NCBI GenBank assembly: GCA_934168305.1
Contig: CAKPNF010000002.1
Span: forward strand, 107,324-171,323
DNA: 64,000 nucleotides
Source of the DNA: an uncultured Clostridia bacterium
GTDB lineage: Bacteria > Bacillota > Clostridia > TANB77 > CAG-508
Direction: 5' to 3'
This document shows positions 7,426 through 16,234 of the stretch, piece after piece (positions within the stretch are counted from its first letter, which is position 1; each line of letters opens with the position of its first letter). Below the pieces are notes generated by a model. That model was not told where the DNA came from and did no database searches. It saw nothing but the letters and a program-made list of their open reading frames with translations. The position numbers and the translations under genes were made by a program.

Positions 7426-9240
7426 ATGAACAACAAAAATATAAGAAACATAGCAATAATAGCACACGTTGACCATGGAAAAACAACATTAGTAGATGCA
7501 TTATTAAGACAAAGTCATGTATTCAGAGAAAATGAACAAGTCCAAGAAAGAGTAATGGACTCAAATGACCAAGAAAAAGAAAGAGGAATAACAATACTAT
7601 CTAAAAACACATCAGTAATGCACGGAGACATCAAAATAAACATAGTAGACACACCAGGACATGCTGACTTCGGAGGAGAAGTAGAAAGAGTTTTAAAAAC
7701 AGTTGATGGAGTTTTACTATTAGTAGACGCATTTGAAGGAGCAATGCCACAAACAAGAGAAGTACTAAAAAAATCATTAGCATTAGGACTAAAACCAATA
7801 GTAGTAATAAACAAAATAGATAGACCTGGAGCACAACCAGAAAAAGTTGTAGATCAAGTTATCGAATTATTCATTGAACTAGATGCAACAGACGAACAAT
7901 TAGACTTCCCTGTAGTATATGCATCAGCAAAAAACGGAATTGCAAAAATGGACTTAGCAGATGAAACAACAGATTTATCTTGCTTATTTGAAACTATAAT
8001 AAACACAATAGAACCACCAAAATGTGAAATAGAAGGACCAGCACAAATGTTAGTATCTAACATAGATTATGACGATTATGTTGGAAGAATTGGTATAGGA
8101 AGACTTGAAAGAGGAACAATGAAAGTTGGAATGCCAGTCAGCATTTGTGGAAAAGAAGACAAAATAACACAAGGAAGAATAGCAAAATTATATACACACG
8201 TTGGACTTAAAAAAGTTGAAGTTGAAGAAGTTGGAGCAGGTGATATCATAGAATTTGCAGGACTATCAGACATCAACATAGGTGATACAGTATGTGATTT
8301 TGAACATCCAGAAAAAATACCATTTGTAGACATTGACGAACCAACAGTAACAATGACATTTAGTGTAAACAATGGACCATTTGCTGGAAAAGAAGGACAA
8401 TTTGTAACATCAAGACATATAAGAGATAGATTATATAAAGAACTAGAAAGAAACGTATCATTAAGAGTAAAAGATGGAGCAACACCAGACTCATTTGAAG
8501 TATCAGGTAGAGGTGAATTACATTTATCAGTATTAATCGAAACAATGAGAAGAGAAGGATTTGAACTATTAGTTTCAAGACCAAAAGTTATTTTCAAAGA
8601 AATTGATGGAGTTAAATGTGAACCAATCGAACTATTAGTTGTAAATGTACCAGATGACTGTGTAGGAAATGTAATTGAAAAATTAGGAAGAAGAAAAGCT
8701 GAAATGGTTAACATGGAACCTGCAGAGGCTGGACATACAAAAATAGAATTCAGAATTCCTGCAAGAGGAATAATTGGATATAGAACAGAATTCCTTACAG
8801 ACACAAAAGGTGAAGGAACAATGAACCACATATTTGACGCATATGAACCATATAAAGGAGATATCCAAGCTCGTGTTAGAGGAACAATAGTTGCATTTGA
8901 ACCAGGTAAATCAGTAACATACGGATTATATAATGCACAAGATAAAGGTGACCTATTCATAGGACCAGGTGTAGATGTTTACGAAGGTATGATTGTTGGA
9001 TTAAATTCAAGAGGAGAAGATTTAGCAATAAATGTATGTAAAGAAAAACACTTAACAAATACTAGAGCATCAGGTTCAGATGAAGCATTAAGACTAGTTC
9101 CACCAATCCAAATGTCACTAGAAAAAGCTATTGAATTTATTCAAGATGATGAACTAGTTGAAATAACACCAAAATCTATTAGATTGAGAAAAAAAATATT
9201 AGATTCTAAAGAAAGAGAAAGAGCTAATAGAAACAAATAA
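7426..9240 (+). CDS. typA: Translational GTPase TypA/BipA
   Basis: A 604-residue ribosome-associated GTPase of the elongation-factor superfamily, involved in ribosome assembly and stress adaptation. G motifs are AHVDHGKTTL (P-loop), DTPGHADFGGE, and NKIDRPGA. After the EF-Tu-like domain 2 come the EF-G-like domains (TVTMTFSVNNGPFAGKEG, then GRGELHLSVLIETMRREG) and the TypA-specific C-terminus (RIPARGIIGYRTEFLTDTKG). The length is normal. It uses many A- and C-ending codons, unlike the T-richer accessory genes upstream. It has a strong promoter and probably forms a unit with the small gene 23 bases downstream. Confidence 0.97.
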   Translation: MNNKNIRNIAIIAHVDHGKTTLVDALLRQSHVFRENEQVQERVMDSNDQEKERGITILSKNTSVMHGDIKINIVDTPGHADFGGEVERVLKTVDGVLLLVDAFEGAMPQTREVLKKSLALGLKPIVVINKIDRPGAQPEKVVDQVIELFIELDATDEQLDFPVVYASAKNGIAKMDLADETTDLSCLFETIINTIEPPKCEIEGPAQMLVSNIDYDDYVGRIGIGRLERGTMKVGMPVSICGKEDKITQGRIAKLYTHVGLKKVEVEEVGAGDIIEFAGLSDINIGDTVCDFEHPEKIPFVDIDEPTVTMTFSVNNGPFAGKEGQFVTSRHIRDRLYKELERNVSLRVKDGATPDSFEVSGRGELHLSVLIETMRREGFELLVSRPKVIFKEIDGVKCEPIELLVVNVPDDCVGNVIEKLGRRKAEMVNMEPAEAGHTKIEFRIPARGIIGYRTEFLTDTKGEGTMNHIFDAYEPYKGDIQARVRGTIVAFEPGKSVTYGLYNAQDKGDLFIGPGVDVYEGMIVGLNSRGEDLAINVCKEKHLTNTRASGSDEALRLVPPIQMSLEKAIEFIQDDELVEITPKSIRLRKKILDSKERERANRNK

Positions 9241-9263
9241 TATTATTTTATTGAGGTGAAAAA

Positions 9264-9599
9264 ATGGCCAAAAAAATGAATAAAAGGGGTAAAATAGAAA
9301 TACATAGAATTACTCGTGGAGTTACAATCGATAATATTGCTAGAAATATTGAAGTTAGAAATAGTTCTGTTGCTGGAATAATAAGGGATGATACTAAAAA
9401 TAGAACATATGTAATAAATAAAATATTGGATAATATGTCTAATGGAATGACAGAAGATGATTCATTAGAATTAATAATGCAAGATAAAATTGTTGAACAA
9501 TTTAAATATCTTGAAAACAATGGATGTAACATAAAGAATTGTTTTAGAAATTGGGCAAGAGGTTATAAAAATAGAAAAGAAAAACAAAAAGAAAAATAA
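9264..9599 (+). CDS. Small basic protein of unknown function
   Basis: A 111-residue, lysine- and arginine-rich protein preceded by GAGGTG. I do not recognise a family. The first half (IEIHRITRGVTIDNIARNIEVRNSSVAGIIRD) could form a short DNA- or RNA-binding helical unit, and the C-terminus is strongly basic (GYKNRKEKQKEK). It follows typA closely and ends at a terminator, so it is probably made with typA. Confidence 0.7.
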   Translation: MAKKMNKRGKIEIHRITRGVTIDNIARNIEVRNSSVAGIIRDDTKNRTYVINKILDNMSNGMTEDDSLELIMQDKIVEQFKYLENNGCNIKNCFRNWARGYKNRKEKQKEK

Positions 9600-9627
9600 A
9601 AGTTAGACTTAAAGGTCTGACTTTTTT
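9600..9627 (+). terminator. Terminator of the typA unit
   Basis: AAGTTAGACTT and AGGTCTGACTT form a stem with G-U pairs around a short loop, followed by a run of six T. Confidence 0.8.
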
Positions 9628-9651
9628 AAATAAAAAATAGAGGTTATTAAG

Positions 9652-10239
9652 ATGAATAAGAATGAATTAGAAATAATAAAACAGAAAGCATTAGAAGCAC
9701 ATATACCTATAATAATGGATGATACTTTAGAGATAATTGAAAAAGAATTAAAAGAAAATCCACCAAAAAGAATATTGGAAATAGGAGCAGCAGTTGGATA
9801 TTCTGCAATGTGTTTTTCAGAATTTTTAGCTGATGAAGGTAGAATAGATACAATTGAAAGAGATGAAGAAAGAATTCAAGAAGCAAAAGAAAACTTCAAA
9901 AAAGTTGGAGTAGAAAACAAAATCAACCTTTATGAAGGAGATGCTGTCGAAATTTTACCAACACTAAATGAAAAATATGATATGGTTTTTATTGATGCGG
10001 CAAAAGGAAAATATCCATTTTTCTTAAAGGAATCATTAAGAATGATAAATGAAAATGGAGTTATTTTTGCAGATAATATTTTGTATAAAGGTTATGTTAT
10101 GAGTGATTATAACAAACATAAACAACGTACTGCTGTAAGAAATTTAAGAGAATATATAAAAGAAGTTTCTGAAAATCCAAATCTTGAAACAGAAATTTTG
10201 GAAGTAGGAGATGGATTAGCAATAAGTAAAATAAAATAG
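9652..10239 (+). CDS. trmR: O-methyltransferase, tRNA 5-hydroxyuridine methyltransferase (TrmR/YrrM type)
   Basis: A 195-residue class I O-methyltransferase. The SAM site reads RILEIGAAVGYSAMCF, followed by IDTIERDEER and the metal-binding acidic motif MVFIDAAKGKY and DNILYKGYV, as in the YrrM/caffeoyl-CoA family. In Bacillus subtilis the homologue TrmR methylates 5-hydroxyuridine 34 of tRNAs to 5-methoxyuridine and is encoded beside the U32 hydroxylases TrhP1/TrhP2. Here a U32 gene lies 1.4 kb downstream, with one opposite-strand gene in between. That context supports the TrmR call. Confidence 0.85.
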   Translation: MNKNELEIIKQKALEAHIPIIMDDTLEIIEKELKENPPKRILEIGAAVGYSAMCFSEFLADEGRIDTIERDEERIQEAKENFKKVGVENKINLYEGDAVEILPTLNEKYDMVFIDAAKGKYPFFLKESLRMINENGVIFADNILYKGYVMSDYNKHKQRTAVRNLREYIKEVSENPNLETEILEVGDGLAISKIK

Positions 10240-10292
10240 TTATAAGTAAAAATTTCTCTATGTAAGTGGGGATGTTATTCTTTAAATAATTA

Positions 10293-10333
10293 AAAAAGAA
10301 GTGCACTGCGTTATAAGTAATGTACTTCTTTTT
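10293..10333. terminator. Bidirectional terminator between trmR and the alarmone synthetase gene
   Basis: AAAAAGAAGTGCA and TGTACTTCTTTTT form a 13-pair stem with A and T tracts on both sides, placed between convergent genes. It overlaps the last codons of the minus-strand gene. Confidence 0.75.
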
Positions 10334-11462
10334 GTGCATCTTCTTTTTGACTATTAGTTTGTTGATTTAATAATTTACAATTTCTAATTTTTGTTCTTAA
10401 TTCTTTCATTGATATACCAAGTTCTTTTTCAACTTGATAAAGTTCATTTTTAAAGTTTTCATATGTAATAGGTAAAGTTCTTTTTGATAAACTTAGTTCG
10501 TGATTATTTAAAGATGTATTATAATAATGATAAAAACGTTCATTATGTGGAATATCATATACCTCATATTTTCCTGTTTCGGGATTTGGAAAAGGTGGGA
10601 TAACTGAATATGAGGGAACTCTTAAAGAAGAAGTATCATTTAGTAGCCTTGGTTTGTATTTGTTATGAGCAATTTCGTTAGAACTTTTTGATTGACTTTC
10701 CATATAAAGAGTTCTAATTTGTGTTTCGTAGTCTAAATCTTTATTATTTTTTGATTCCATTTGAATATGTAAAGACTGATATCCATTTGGCTTCGGACAT
10801 TCAATATAATCTCTTGTAATATATTCCTTATCAGAATTTGAACGATTTGAATTAACATCTTCTTTCATTCTAAAATTTGTATTAATTCTAAAATCATATA
10901 ATGCCTTTACGACATCATAACAAATTTTTTTTAGAACTTTTTCACTTCTACAATTTTTATACTCTGTAATTATAATTCTTTCTGCAATAATGTCGTTTAT
11001 ATATGGTGATTTTCCATTTTCTATATTATGGTCTAATTTTGTTATATAACTTTCATAAGATTTTGTTCTGATTTTTATTGTAAAAACCAAGCCCGGAAAT
11101 CTCTCTTTTAAGAATTCATTTTCTTTTAATGCATATTCTTTTATTTCATCTACATATTCTTTGGTATATAATTGATATCTATTTAGTAAGTCTTGATAGT
11201 CTGGATAATTCTTTAAATATGAAAGCTTGTTTTCAACTAAAGGTAATTGAAAAAGCAAATGATTTGAGGAATCATCTGAAGTATTTGCTAATCTTACATT
11301 TAGGTATTTATTATCATCAGATATACTAACTTGTAAATTTTTAGATACATTTAATAAACCTAATTCGGATAGTATGGAATTTTTATCAAAATTAGAATTG
11401 GAAATATTGCTTTTACAAGAAACTTCGTATTTTAAATTTTTTTTAAAATTATTTGTTTTCAA
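10311..11462 (-). CDS. RelA/SpoT-domain protein, single-domain (p)ppGpp synthetase
   Basis: A 383-residue protein with a RelA/SpoT nucleotidyltransferase core at about 115-290. Visible motifs are IRTKSYESYITKL (ATP-side basic helix), DIIAERIIITEY, CPKPNGYQSLHIQM (GTP-side loop) and ETQIRTLYMES with the catalytic Glu, ending EIAHNKYK. There is no HD hydrolase, TGS or ACT domain, so it is a small alarmone synthetase rather than a full Rel. About 110 N-terminal and 90 C-terminal residues match nothing I know. The start is TTG with AAGGAGG eight bases before it. It is a lone gene facing against trmR and trhP. It might be a housekeeping synthetase or a toxSAS-type toxin; no antitoxin gene is next to it. 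Confidence 0.82.
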   Translation of the reverse strand: MKTNNFKKNLKYEVSCKSNISNSNFDKNSILSELGLLNVSKNLQVSISDDNKYLNVRLANTSDDSSNHLLFQLPLVENKLSYLKNYPDYQDLLNRYQLYTKEYVDEIKEYALKENEFLKERFPGLVFTIKIRTKSYESYITKLDHNIENGKSPYINDIIAERIIITEYKNCRSEKVLKKICYDVVKALYDFRINTNFRMKEDVNSNRSNSDKEYITRDYIECPKPNGYQSLHIQMESKNNKDLDYETQIRTLYMESQSKSSNEIAHNKYKPRLLNDTSSLRVPSYSVIPPFPNPETGKYEVYDIPHNERFYHYYNTSLNNHELSLSKRTLPITYENFKNELYQVEKELGISMKELRTKIRNCKLLNQQTNSQKEDAQKEVHYL

Positions 11463-11568
11463 AAAAATTCCTCCTTAAAATAATTTAGCACAAAATCAAT
11501 TATACCAAATTTTTACTGAAAATACAATAGATAAAAGAAAAAACTTTATGTAAAATGTTGTCGAATTA

Positions 11569-11598
11569 TTGACAAAACATATTAAATCAGTGTATATT
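11569..11598 (+). promoter_or_regulatory. trhP promoter
   Basis: TTGACA at 11569-11574 and TATATT at 11593-11598, spacer 18 bases, 38 bases before the U32 gene start. The U32 gene therefore does not depend on transcription from trmR. Confidence 0.65.
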
Positions 11599-11635
11599 TA
11601 ATAAAGAATATATTTGAAGGGATAGAGAATAAAAA

Positions 11636-12871
11636 ATGAAAAAAATAGAACTATTAGCACCAGCAGGATCATTTGAAAAAGCAAAAACAGCATTTAAATA
11701 TGGAGCAGACGCAGTATATTGTGGAACATCATCATTATCACTAAGAACAAGAGCAGATATGGATAATGACGACTTAATAAAAACAATAGAATATGCACAC
11801 AGCATAGGAAAAAGAGTACATGTAACACTAAACATATTTGCATGGGACGATAAATATGAAGAAATAATAGAAATGGCAAAAATATTAAATGAAGTAAAAC
11901 CAGACGCAATAATAGCAGCAGACGGAGGAGTAATAGAAACATTAAAACAATATGCACCAAATGTACCGATACATGTAAGTACACAAGCAAACATAGTAAG
12001 TGTACATGATGCAAACTTCTGGTATAAAAACGGAGCCGAAAGAGTAATAATGGCAAGAGAAATAAACAAAGAACAATTAAAATACATAATGGAAAACAAA
12101 CCAAAAGACTTAGAAGTAGAAATGTTCGGACATGGTTCAATATGTTTTGCGTTTTCAGGAAGATGTTTTTTGAGTGATTTTATGTGCGGAAGAAGTGCAA
12201 ATTTAGGAGATTGTGCACAAAGTTGTAGATGGTCGTACAATTTATATGCAGAAGAGAAAAACAATCCTGGACAATTATATCCAATAGAAGAAAGCAAATA
12301 TGGAACAAGTATATTCTCATCAAAAGATTTATGCTTGATAAAAGAGATACCAGAAATAATAGATATGGGTATAGATAGCTTAAAAATAGAAGGAAGACTA
12401 AAAACAGAGTATTACATAGCAAGCGTGATAAATGTTTATAGAAATGCAATTGACGATTATATGAAAGACCCAGAAAATTATGATTATACAAAGTATATGA
12501 AAGAAATTGAAAAGGTAAAAACAAGAGAATTCACAACATTTTATTTTAATGATAGAAAAAATAAAGATATCCAAGATTTAAGTGGAAGACAATATAATGA
12601 CAAATATGAATTTGGTGGAAAAATATTAAAATACGAAGAAGAAAAATCAACAATAGAAATAAAAAATAAATTGATGCTAGGAGATACAATTGAAATAATA
12701 ATTCCAAACAAGCTAGAACCAGAAATATTCAAGATAGAAAAATTATGGGATTATGAAACAGGAGAAAAAATCGATAGTGTAAGTCCTGGTGTAAAAGGAC
12801 AAAAAGTATTTATGAAATTGCCAATCAAATGTGAAGAAGGATGGATATTAAGAAGAAAGAAGAGGGATTAA
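11636..12871 (+). CDS. trhP: Peptidase U32 family tRNA U34 hydroxylase (TrhP type)
   Basis: A 411-residue U32-family protein. The opening ELLAPAGSFEKAKTAFKYGA, the barrel strand ADGGVIETLK and the signature FGHGSICFAFSGRCFLSD with RSANLGDCAQSCR are diagnostic; the four cysteines bind an Fe-S cluster. Family members TrhP/YrrO hydroxylate uridine 34 of tRNA using prephenate, giving the substrate for TrmR. The length matches the YrrO-type single-subunit form. The stop codon and last codons lie inside a long hairpin repeat that also holds the end of the convergent DUF4364 gene. Confidence 0.9.
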   Translation: MKKIELLAPAGSFEKAKTAFKYGADAVYCGTSSLSLRTRADMDNDDLIKTIEYAHSIGKRVHVTLNIFAWDDKYEEIIEMAKILNEVKPDAIIAADGGVIETLKQYAPNVPIHVSTQANIVSVHDANFWYKNGAERVIMAREINKEQLKYIMENKPKDLEVEMFGHGSICFAFSGRCFLSDFMCGRSANLGDCAQSCRWSYNLYAEEKNNPGQLYPIEESKYGTSIFSSKDLCLIKEIPEIIDMGIDSLKIEGRLKTEYYIASVINVYRNAIDDYMKDPENYDYTKYMKEIEKVKTREFTTFYFNDRKNKDIQDLSGRQYNDKYEFGGKILKYEEEKSTIEIKNKLMLGDTIEIIIPNKLEPEIFKIEKLWDYETGEKIDSVSPGVKGQKVFMKLPIKCEEGWILRRKKRD

Positions 12872-13007
12872 GGGGCCACCACACAAAATCCCTCTTTCTT
12901 GAACCAAAGTTGACGTTTTGAACCATTGGTTCAAAACTTTGGTTTATTTAAATATTCTAAAAATTTTAAAAGAGGGATTTTGTGTGGTGGCCCCTTAATC
13001 CCTCTTT
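12860..13007. repeat. Long hairpin repeat, GGCCACCACACAAAATCCC family, copy 1
   Basis: The left arm 12860-12898 and the right arm 12970-13007 are complementary over about 37 bases. Inside lies a second nested palindrome built on AACCAAAGTT, TTTTGAACC, GGTTCAAAACTTTGGTT. The two convergent genes both end inside the arms: TAA at 12869-12871 on the plus strand and at 12995-12997 on the minus strand. The structure may work as a two-way terminator. The core recurs at 17264, 21166 and 38769. Confidence 0.85.
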
Positions 13008-13555
13008 TCTTCATTATTGTCTTCTAATAATATATCAAGTATTTTAGGATATATTTTAGAAGCGTTTTTATTCCAATTATCCACAATTTTTTTTGCTCTT
13101 TCACGAGAACCTGCAAAAGTTTTTACTTCAAATATCGTTTCATTTTTTTCAATAACCCTACATTTAATAATATAATCATCTTCACTTTTAGGAATAAATT
13201 CAGCTACAATAGAAGTTTCATTAGCTATAGTAGTAAATTCTTTCTTAAAAACATTGTCAGCCTTTAATTTTAATATTCCTGGCAATACATCAATTGTAAG
13301 AGAAAGTGCATTTTTTCCTTCGCTTGTTATTTTTAGTACAGATTCTTCTTCTTCATCTTTAGTGAATATGCCAACTAATTTGGAATCTAATAAATCAGTC
13401 AAAACTTCTTTAAAATAAAAGTAATTAACATTATTTATAGAAGAGATAATTTTATATAATCCACCTTCCAATATACCATTTGGAATTTTATCTAAGATAT
13501 ATAAAATTAAAACTTTATTTTCAGCCAAAGTAGTTGTATTATCTGAACTAGACAT
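12995..13555 (-). CDS. DUF4364 family winged-helix protein
   Basis: A 186-residue protein. The N-terminus (LAENKVLILYILDKIPNG, then YFYFKEVLTDLLDSKLV) and ITSEGKNAL form the winged-helix fold of DUF4364 proteins, which are widespread in Clostridia and presumed transcription regulators of unknown target. The second half is a beta-rich domain (FEVKTFAGSRERAKKIVDNW). RBS AAGGGAG precedes the start. The last residues KRD and the stop are encoded by the repeat arm shared with the U32 gene, so the tail was probably set by repeat insertion. Confidence 0.85.
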   Translation of the reverse strand: MSSSDNTTTLAENKVLILYILDKIPNGILEGGLYKIISSINNVNYFYFKEVLTDLLDSKLVGIFTKDEEEESVLKITSEGKNALSLTIDVLPGILKLKADNVFKKEFTTIANETSIVAEFIPKSEDDYIIKCRVIEKNETIFEVKTFAGSRERAKKIVDNWNKNASKIYPKILDILLEDNNEEKRD

Positions 13556-13696
13556 TTTTATAACACTCCCTTCGCTTAGTTTTATGAATTATATCACAAA
13601 AAAAACAAAATGTAAATTTTTTTAACATAATCTGTTTAAAAATATAAAAAATAGTTATATAATAATATAGTGAAAAAGAATTAGGGAGGTATAAAT

Positions 13697-14653
13697 ATGA
13701 AAAAAGGGAAAGTAGTTCTTGTAGGAACAGGTTTTGTAGGAATGAGTATGGCATATTCTATGCTGAATAGAGGAGGAGTCAACGAATTAGTATTAATTGA
13801 TATAGATAAAGATAAAACAATAGGGGAAGAGATGGACTTATCTCATGGATTGCCATTTGCACCACAAAAAATGGTAATAAAAGCAGGAGACTATGATGAA
13901 TGTAAAGATGCTCAAGTAGTTGTAATTACAGCAGGAATAGCACAAAAACCAGGTCAAACTAGATTAGAACTAGCTGAAACAAATACAAAAATAATGAAGG
14001 AAATTACACAAAAAATAATGGTAAGCGGATTTAATGGAGTTATAATTGTAGCAAGCAATCCAGTAGACTTGATGACATATGTTGTTTCAAAAGTATCAGG
14101 ACTTCCAAAAAATCAAGTATTTGGTTCAGGAACAGTTTTGGATACAGCTAGATTACGTTACATTATGTCAGATTACTTAAAAGTTTCTAGTAAAAATATT
14201 CATGCATATATAATGGGAGAACATGGAGATTCTTCATTTGTACCTTGGAATCACGCATATGTTGGTTGCAAAAAAATGAGAGATATTATGAAAGATGGAA
14301 ATCATCCTATGGAAGATTTAGAAAAAATACATCAAGACGTTGTAAATGCAGCATACGAAATTATAAATAAAAAGAAAGCCACATATTATGGAATTGGTAT
14401 GGCTTTAAGCAAAATAGTAAAATCAGTATTGGATAATGATAATTCAATTTTAACAGTTTCTACCTATTTAAAAGATGGTGCGTATGGTCAAGATGATATA
14501 TTCATAGGAGTACCAGCAATAATTAATAGTAATGGAGTAAGGGAATTACTAAATCTTGAATTGACTAATGAAGAACAAGAAAAACTTAATAACAGTTGTA
14601 AAATTATAAAAGAAATGAGAGAACAGTCTATAGACAGAATAATAAATGAATAG
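13697..14653 (+). CDS. ldh: L-lactate dehydrogenase
   Basis: A 318-residue NAD-dependent lactate dehydrogenase that reduces pyruvate to L-lactate and regenerates NAD in fermentation. It has the Rossmann loop GTGFVGMSMAYSML, MDLSHG, NPVDLMTYV, the substrate-binding region GSGTVLDTARLRY, and the catalytic His in MGEHGDSS. The residue before VDLM and the TRLELAETN loop fit lactate rather than malate dehydrogenase. AGGGAGG precedes ATG 13697. It is monocistronic, ending in a strong hairpin. Confidence 0.95.
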   Translation: MKKGKVVLVGTGFVGMSMAYSMLNRGGVNELVLIDIDKDKTIGEEMDLSHGLPFAPQKMVIKAGDYDECKDAQVVVITAGIAQKPGQTRLELAETNTKIMKEITQKIMVSGFNGVIIVASNPVDLMTYVVSKVSGLPKNQVFGSGTVLDTARLRYIMSDYLKVSSKNIHAYIMGEHGDSSFVPWNHAYVGCKKMRDIMKDGNHPMEDLEKIHQDVVNAAYEIINKKKATYYGIGMALSKIVKSVLDNDNSILTVSTYLKDGAYGQDDIFIGVPAIINSNGVRELLNLELTNEEQEKLNNSCKIIKEMREQSIDRIINE

Positions 14654-14666
14654 GACAATATTATAA

Positions 14667-14705
14667 AATATAGAGTTAGTAATGATTATAAGCTAGCTCT
14701 ATATT
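14667..14705 (+). terminator. ldh terminator
   Basis: AATATAGAGTTAG and CTAGCTCTATATT form a 13-pair stem around a 13-base loop; the tail is AT-rich rather than a pure T run. Confidence 0.6.
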
Positions 14706-14797
14706 AATTTATAGAAACAAATAAAAGTTATTGCTAAAACTTCATAATTAATGTATAATATACATAGATTGTAAATCGACAAAAAACAACAAAAATA

Positions 14798-14829
14798 TGA
14801 GACAAAAACGGACCGTCCCAAATGTCTCA
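14798..14829. repeat. GGGACAGTCC-family repeat, copy 1
   Basis: TGAGACAAAAACGGACCGTC followed by CCAAATGTCTCA is a self-complementary unit (TGAGACA with TGTCTCA) just upstream of the ribosome site of the next gene. Related copies occur at 29910-30029 and 35671-35711. Confidence 0.6.
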
Positions 14830-14840
14830 CAGGAGAGAAA

Positions 14841-16218
14841 ATGAAAAGTAAAATAACTAATATTATATTTTGGATAATTACTTTGATAGCAATAGTTTTA
14901 ACATTTAATTTTTATAAAAAGAATAATTTTAATGATTTTATAAGAAGTGAAATGAATATGCATACATCAAAATTCCAGAGAGATTCAGAAGTAAAATATT
15001 CAAAAAATGATAGCTATAGAATAGTTTCAAGTGAAGAAAATGATGCAACATTTTATAAAACAGTAAAAGTGCAAAAAAACATGCCATATAAAGTGACATG
15101 TATGGTAAAAACAGAAAATGTTGTTGCAGAAAACGATATATCAGGAGTAGGTGCACAAATATCAATAGTTGGAACAGCGGAAAAATCAATAGCTATAACA
15201 GGAACTCAAGATTGGCAAAAGATAGAAATGATATTTAACTCAAAAGATAGAGAAGAGGTAGATATTGGTTTTAGGTTAGGAGGATATTTAGGAAAATGTA
15301 CAGGAACAGCTTGGTTTTCAGATTTTACATTTGAAGAAGGAACAACTAGCGAAAATAATGATTGGAATTTTGCATGTTTTATATTTGAAAATACAGATGT
15401 GGTTATAGACGGGAAAGAAGTAAAGATATCTATGACTAATAATGATATATTAGATATAAAAGATACAATAAAGAGATTTGAAACAAATATAAAAAATTTA
15501 TCTCAAAACAAAATGACTGCAAATTGCGATGTATATAATATACAAAAGCCAATAAATAAATTAACATATGATGAAGAATTTGGATATTTTGTAGCAGCAG
15601 AAGATGTTGAAAGTAGCATAAAAAGCGTAATTGAGTTAAATAATTATGACCATATTTTTGTTATCATAAGATTAGGAAATGAACAGTATAAAGATGATAT
15701 TAAGATAAATGATTGGATAGGGCTTCGGTTCTATGGATTATTATGGAATAGGTTACTCAAATATAAGATTACCAAACTCATCTAAAAGTTACATATATAG
15801 ATATGATACAAGAATAAATATATTTCCTGAAGAAGTGTTTTTACATGAATTTCTACATTCATTGGAAAGAACTTCAGAAGAATACGGGTATGATATACCG
15901 GCTTTACATGATTATGAAAAATATGGATATAAAAATCAAAAATTGACAGGTTTAAAAGATTGGTACAAAGACTATATGAATAAAAATGTAAAAACTTCAA
16001 ATGGTTATATAGGATTACCAGAACAAGTATACACTTTAAAACCTGCAAAAAATTCGGACTTTAAATATTCTTATAAGATTGAAGAATTTCACGAACCACA
16101 AAACTTGTTAGAAGATATTAAACAGTTGTTTAAAAATGTTGTTAACAATGTTAAAAATATAAAAAAGACATTTGATAATAAGACAATTCAAAATTTAGAA
16201 GTTAATAGTACAAATTAG
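14841..16218 (+). pseudogene. Membrane-anchored HExxH protein gene, frameshifted
   Basis: Two overlapping frames (14841-15785 and 15733-16218) make sense only when joined. The first starts with a membrane anchor (NIIFWIITLIAIVLTF), then a beta-rich region like a carbohydrate-binding module (residues about 45-165), then an alpha-beta region ending at NDWIG near 15720. The second has EVFLHEFLHSLERTSEEYG, an HExxH zinc-protease motif. Removing one base near 15722 (the C of GGGCTTCGG) gives a smooth junction DWIGFGSMDYYGIGYSN. The gene is either inactivated by one inserted base, misread by sequencing, or slips during translation. Intact, it would be an outward-facing metallopeptidase of about 458 residues. 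Confidence 0.7.
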
Positions 16219-16234
16219 AAAGAATGGAGTAAAA

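Noticed and set aside
8076..8960. A 294-codon open frame on the minus strand
   Set aside because: It lies wholly antisense to typA, whose motifs are complete. The frame is open only because of the biased third-position codon use of typA.
11587..12297. A 236-codon minus-strand frame
   Set aside because: It is antisense to the U32 gene and rich in Leu/Ser/Ile as such shadow frames are.
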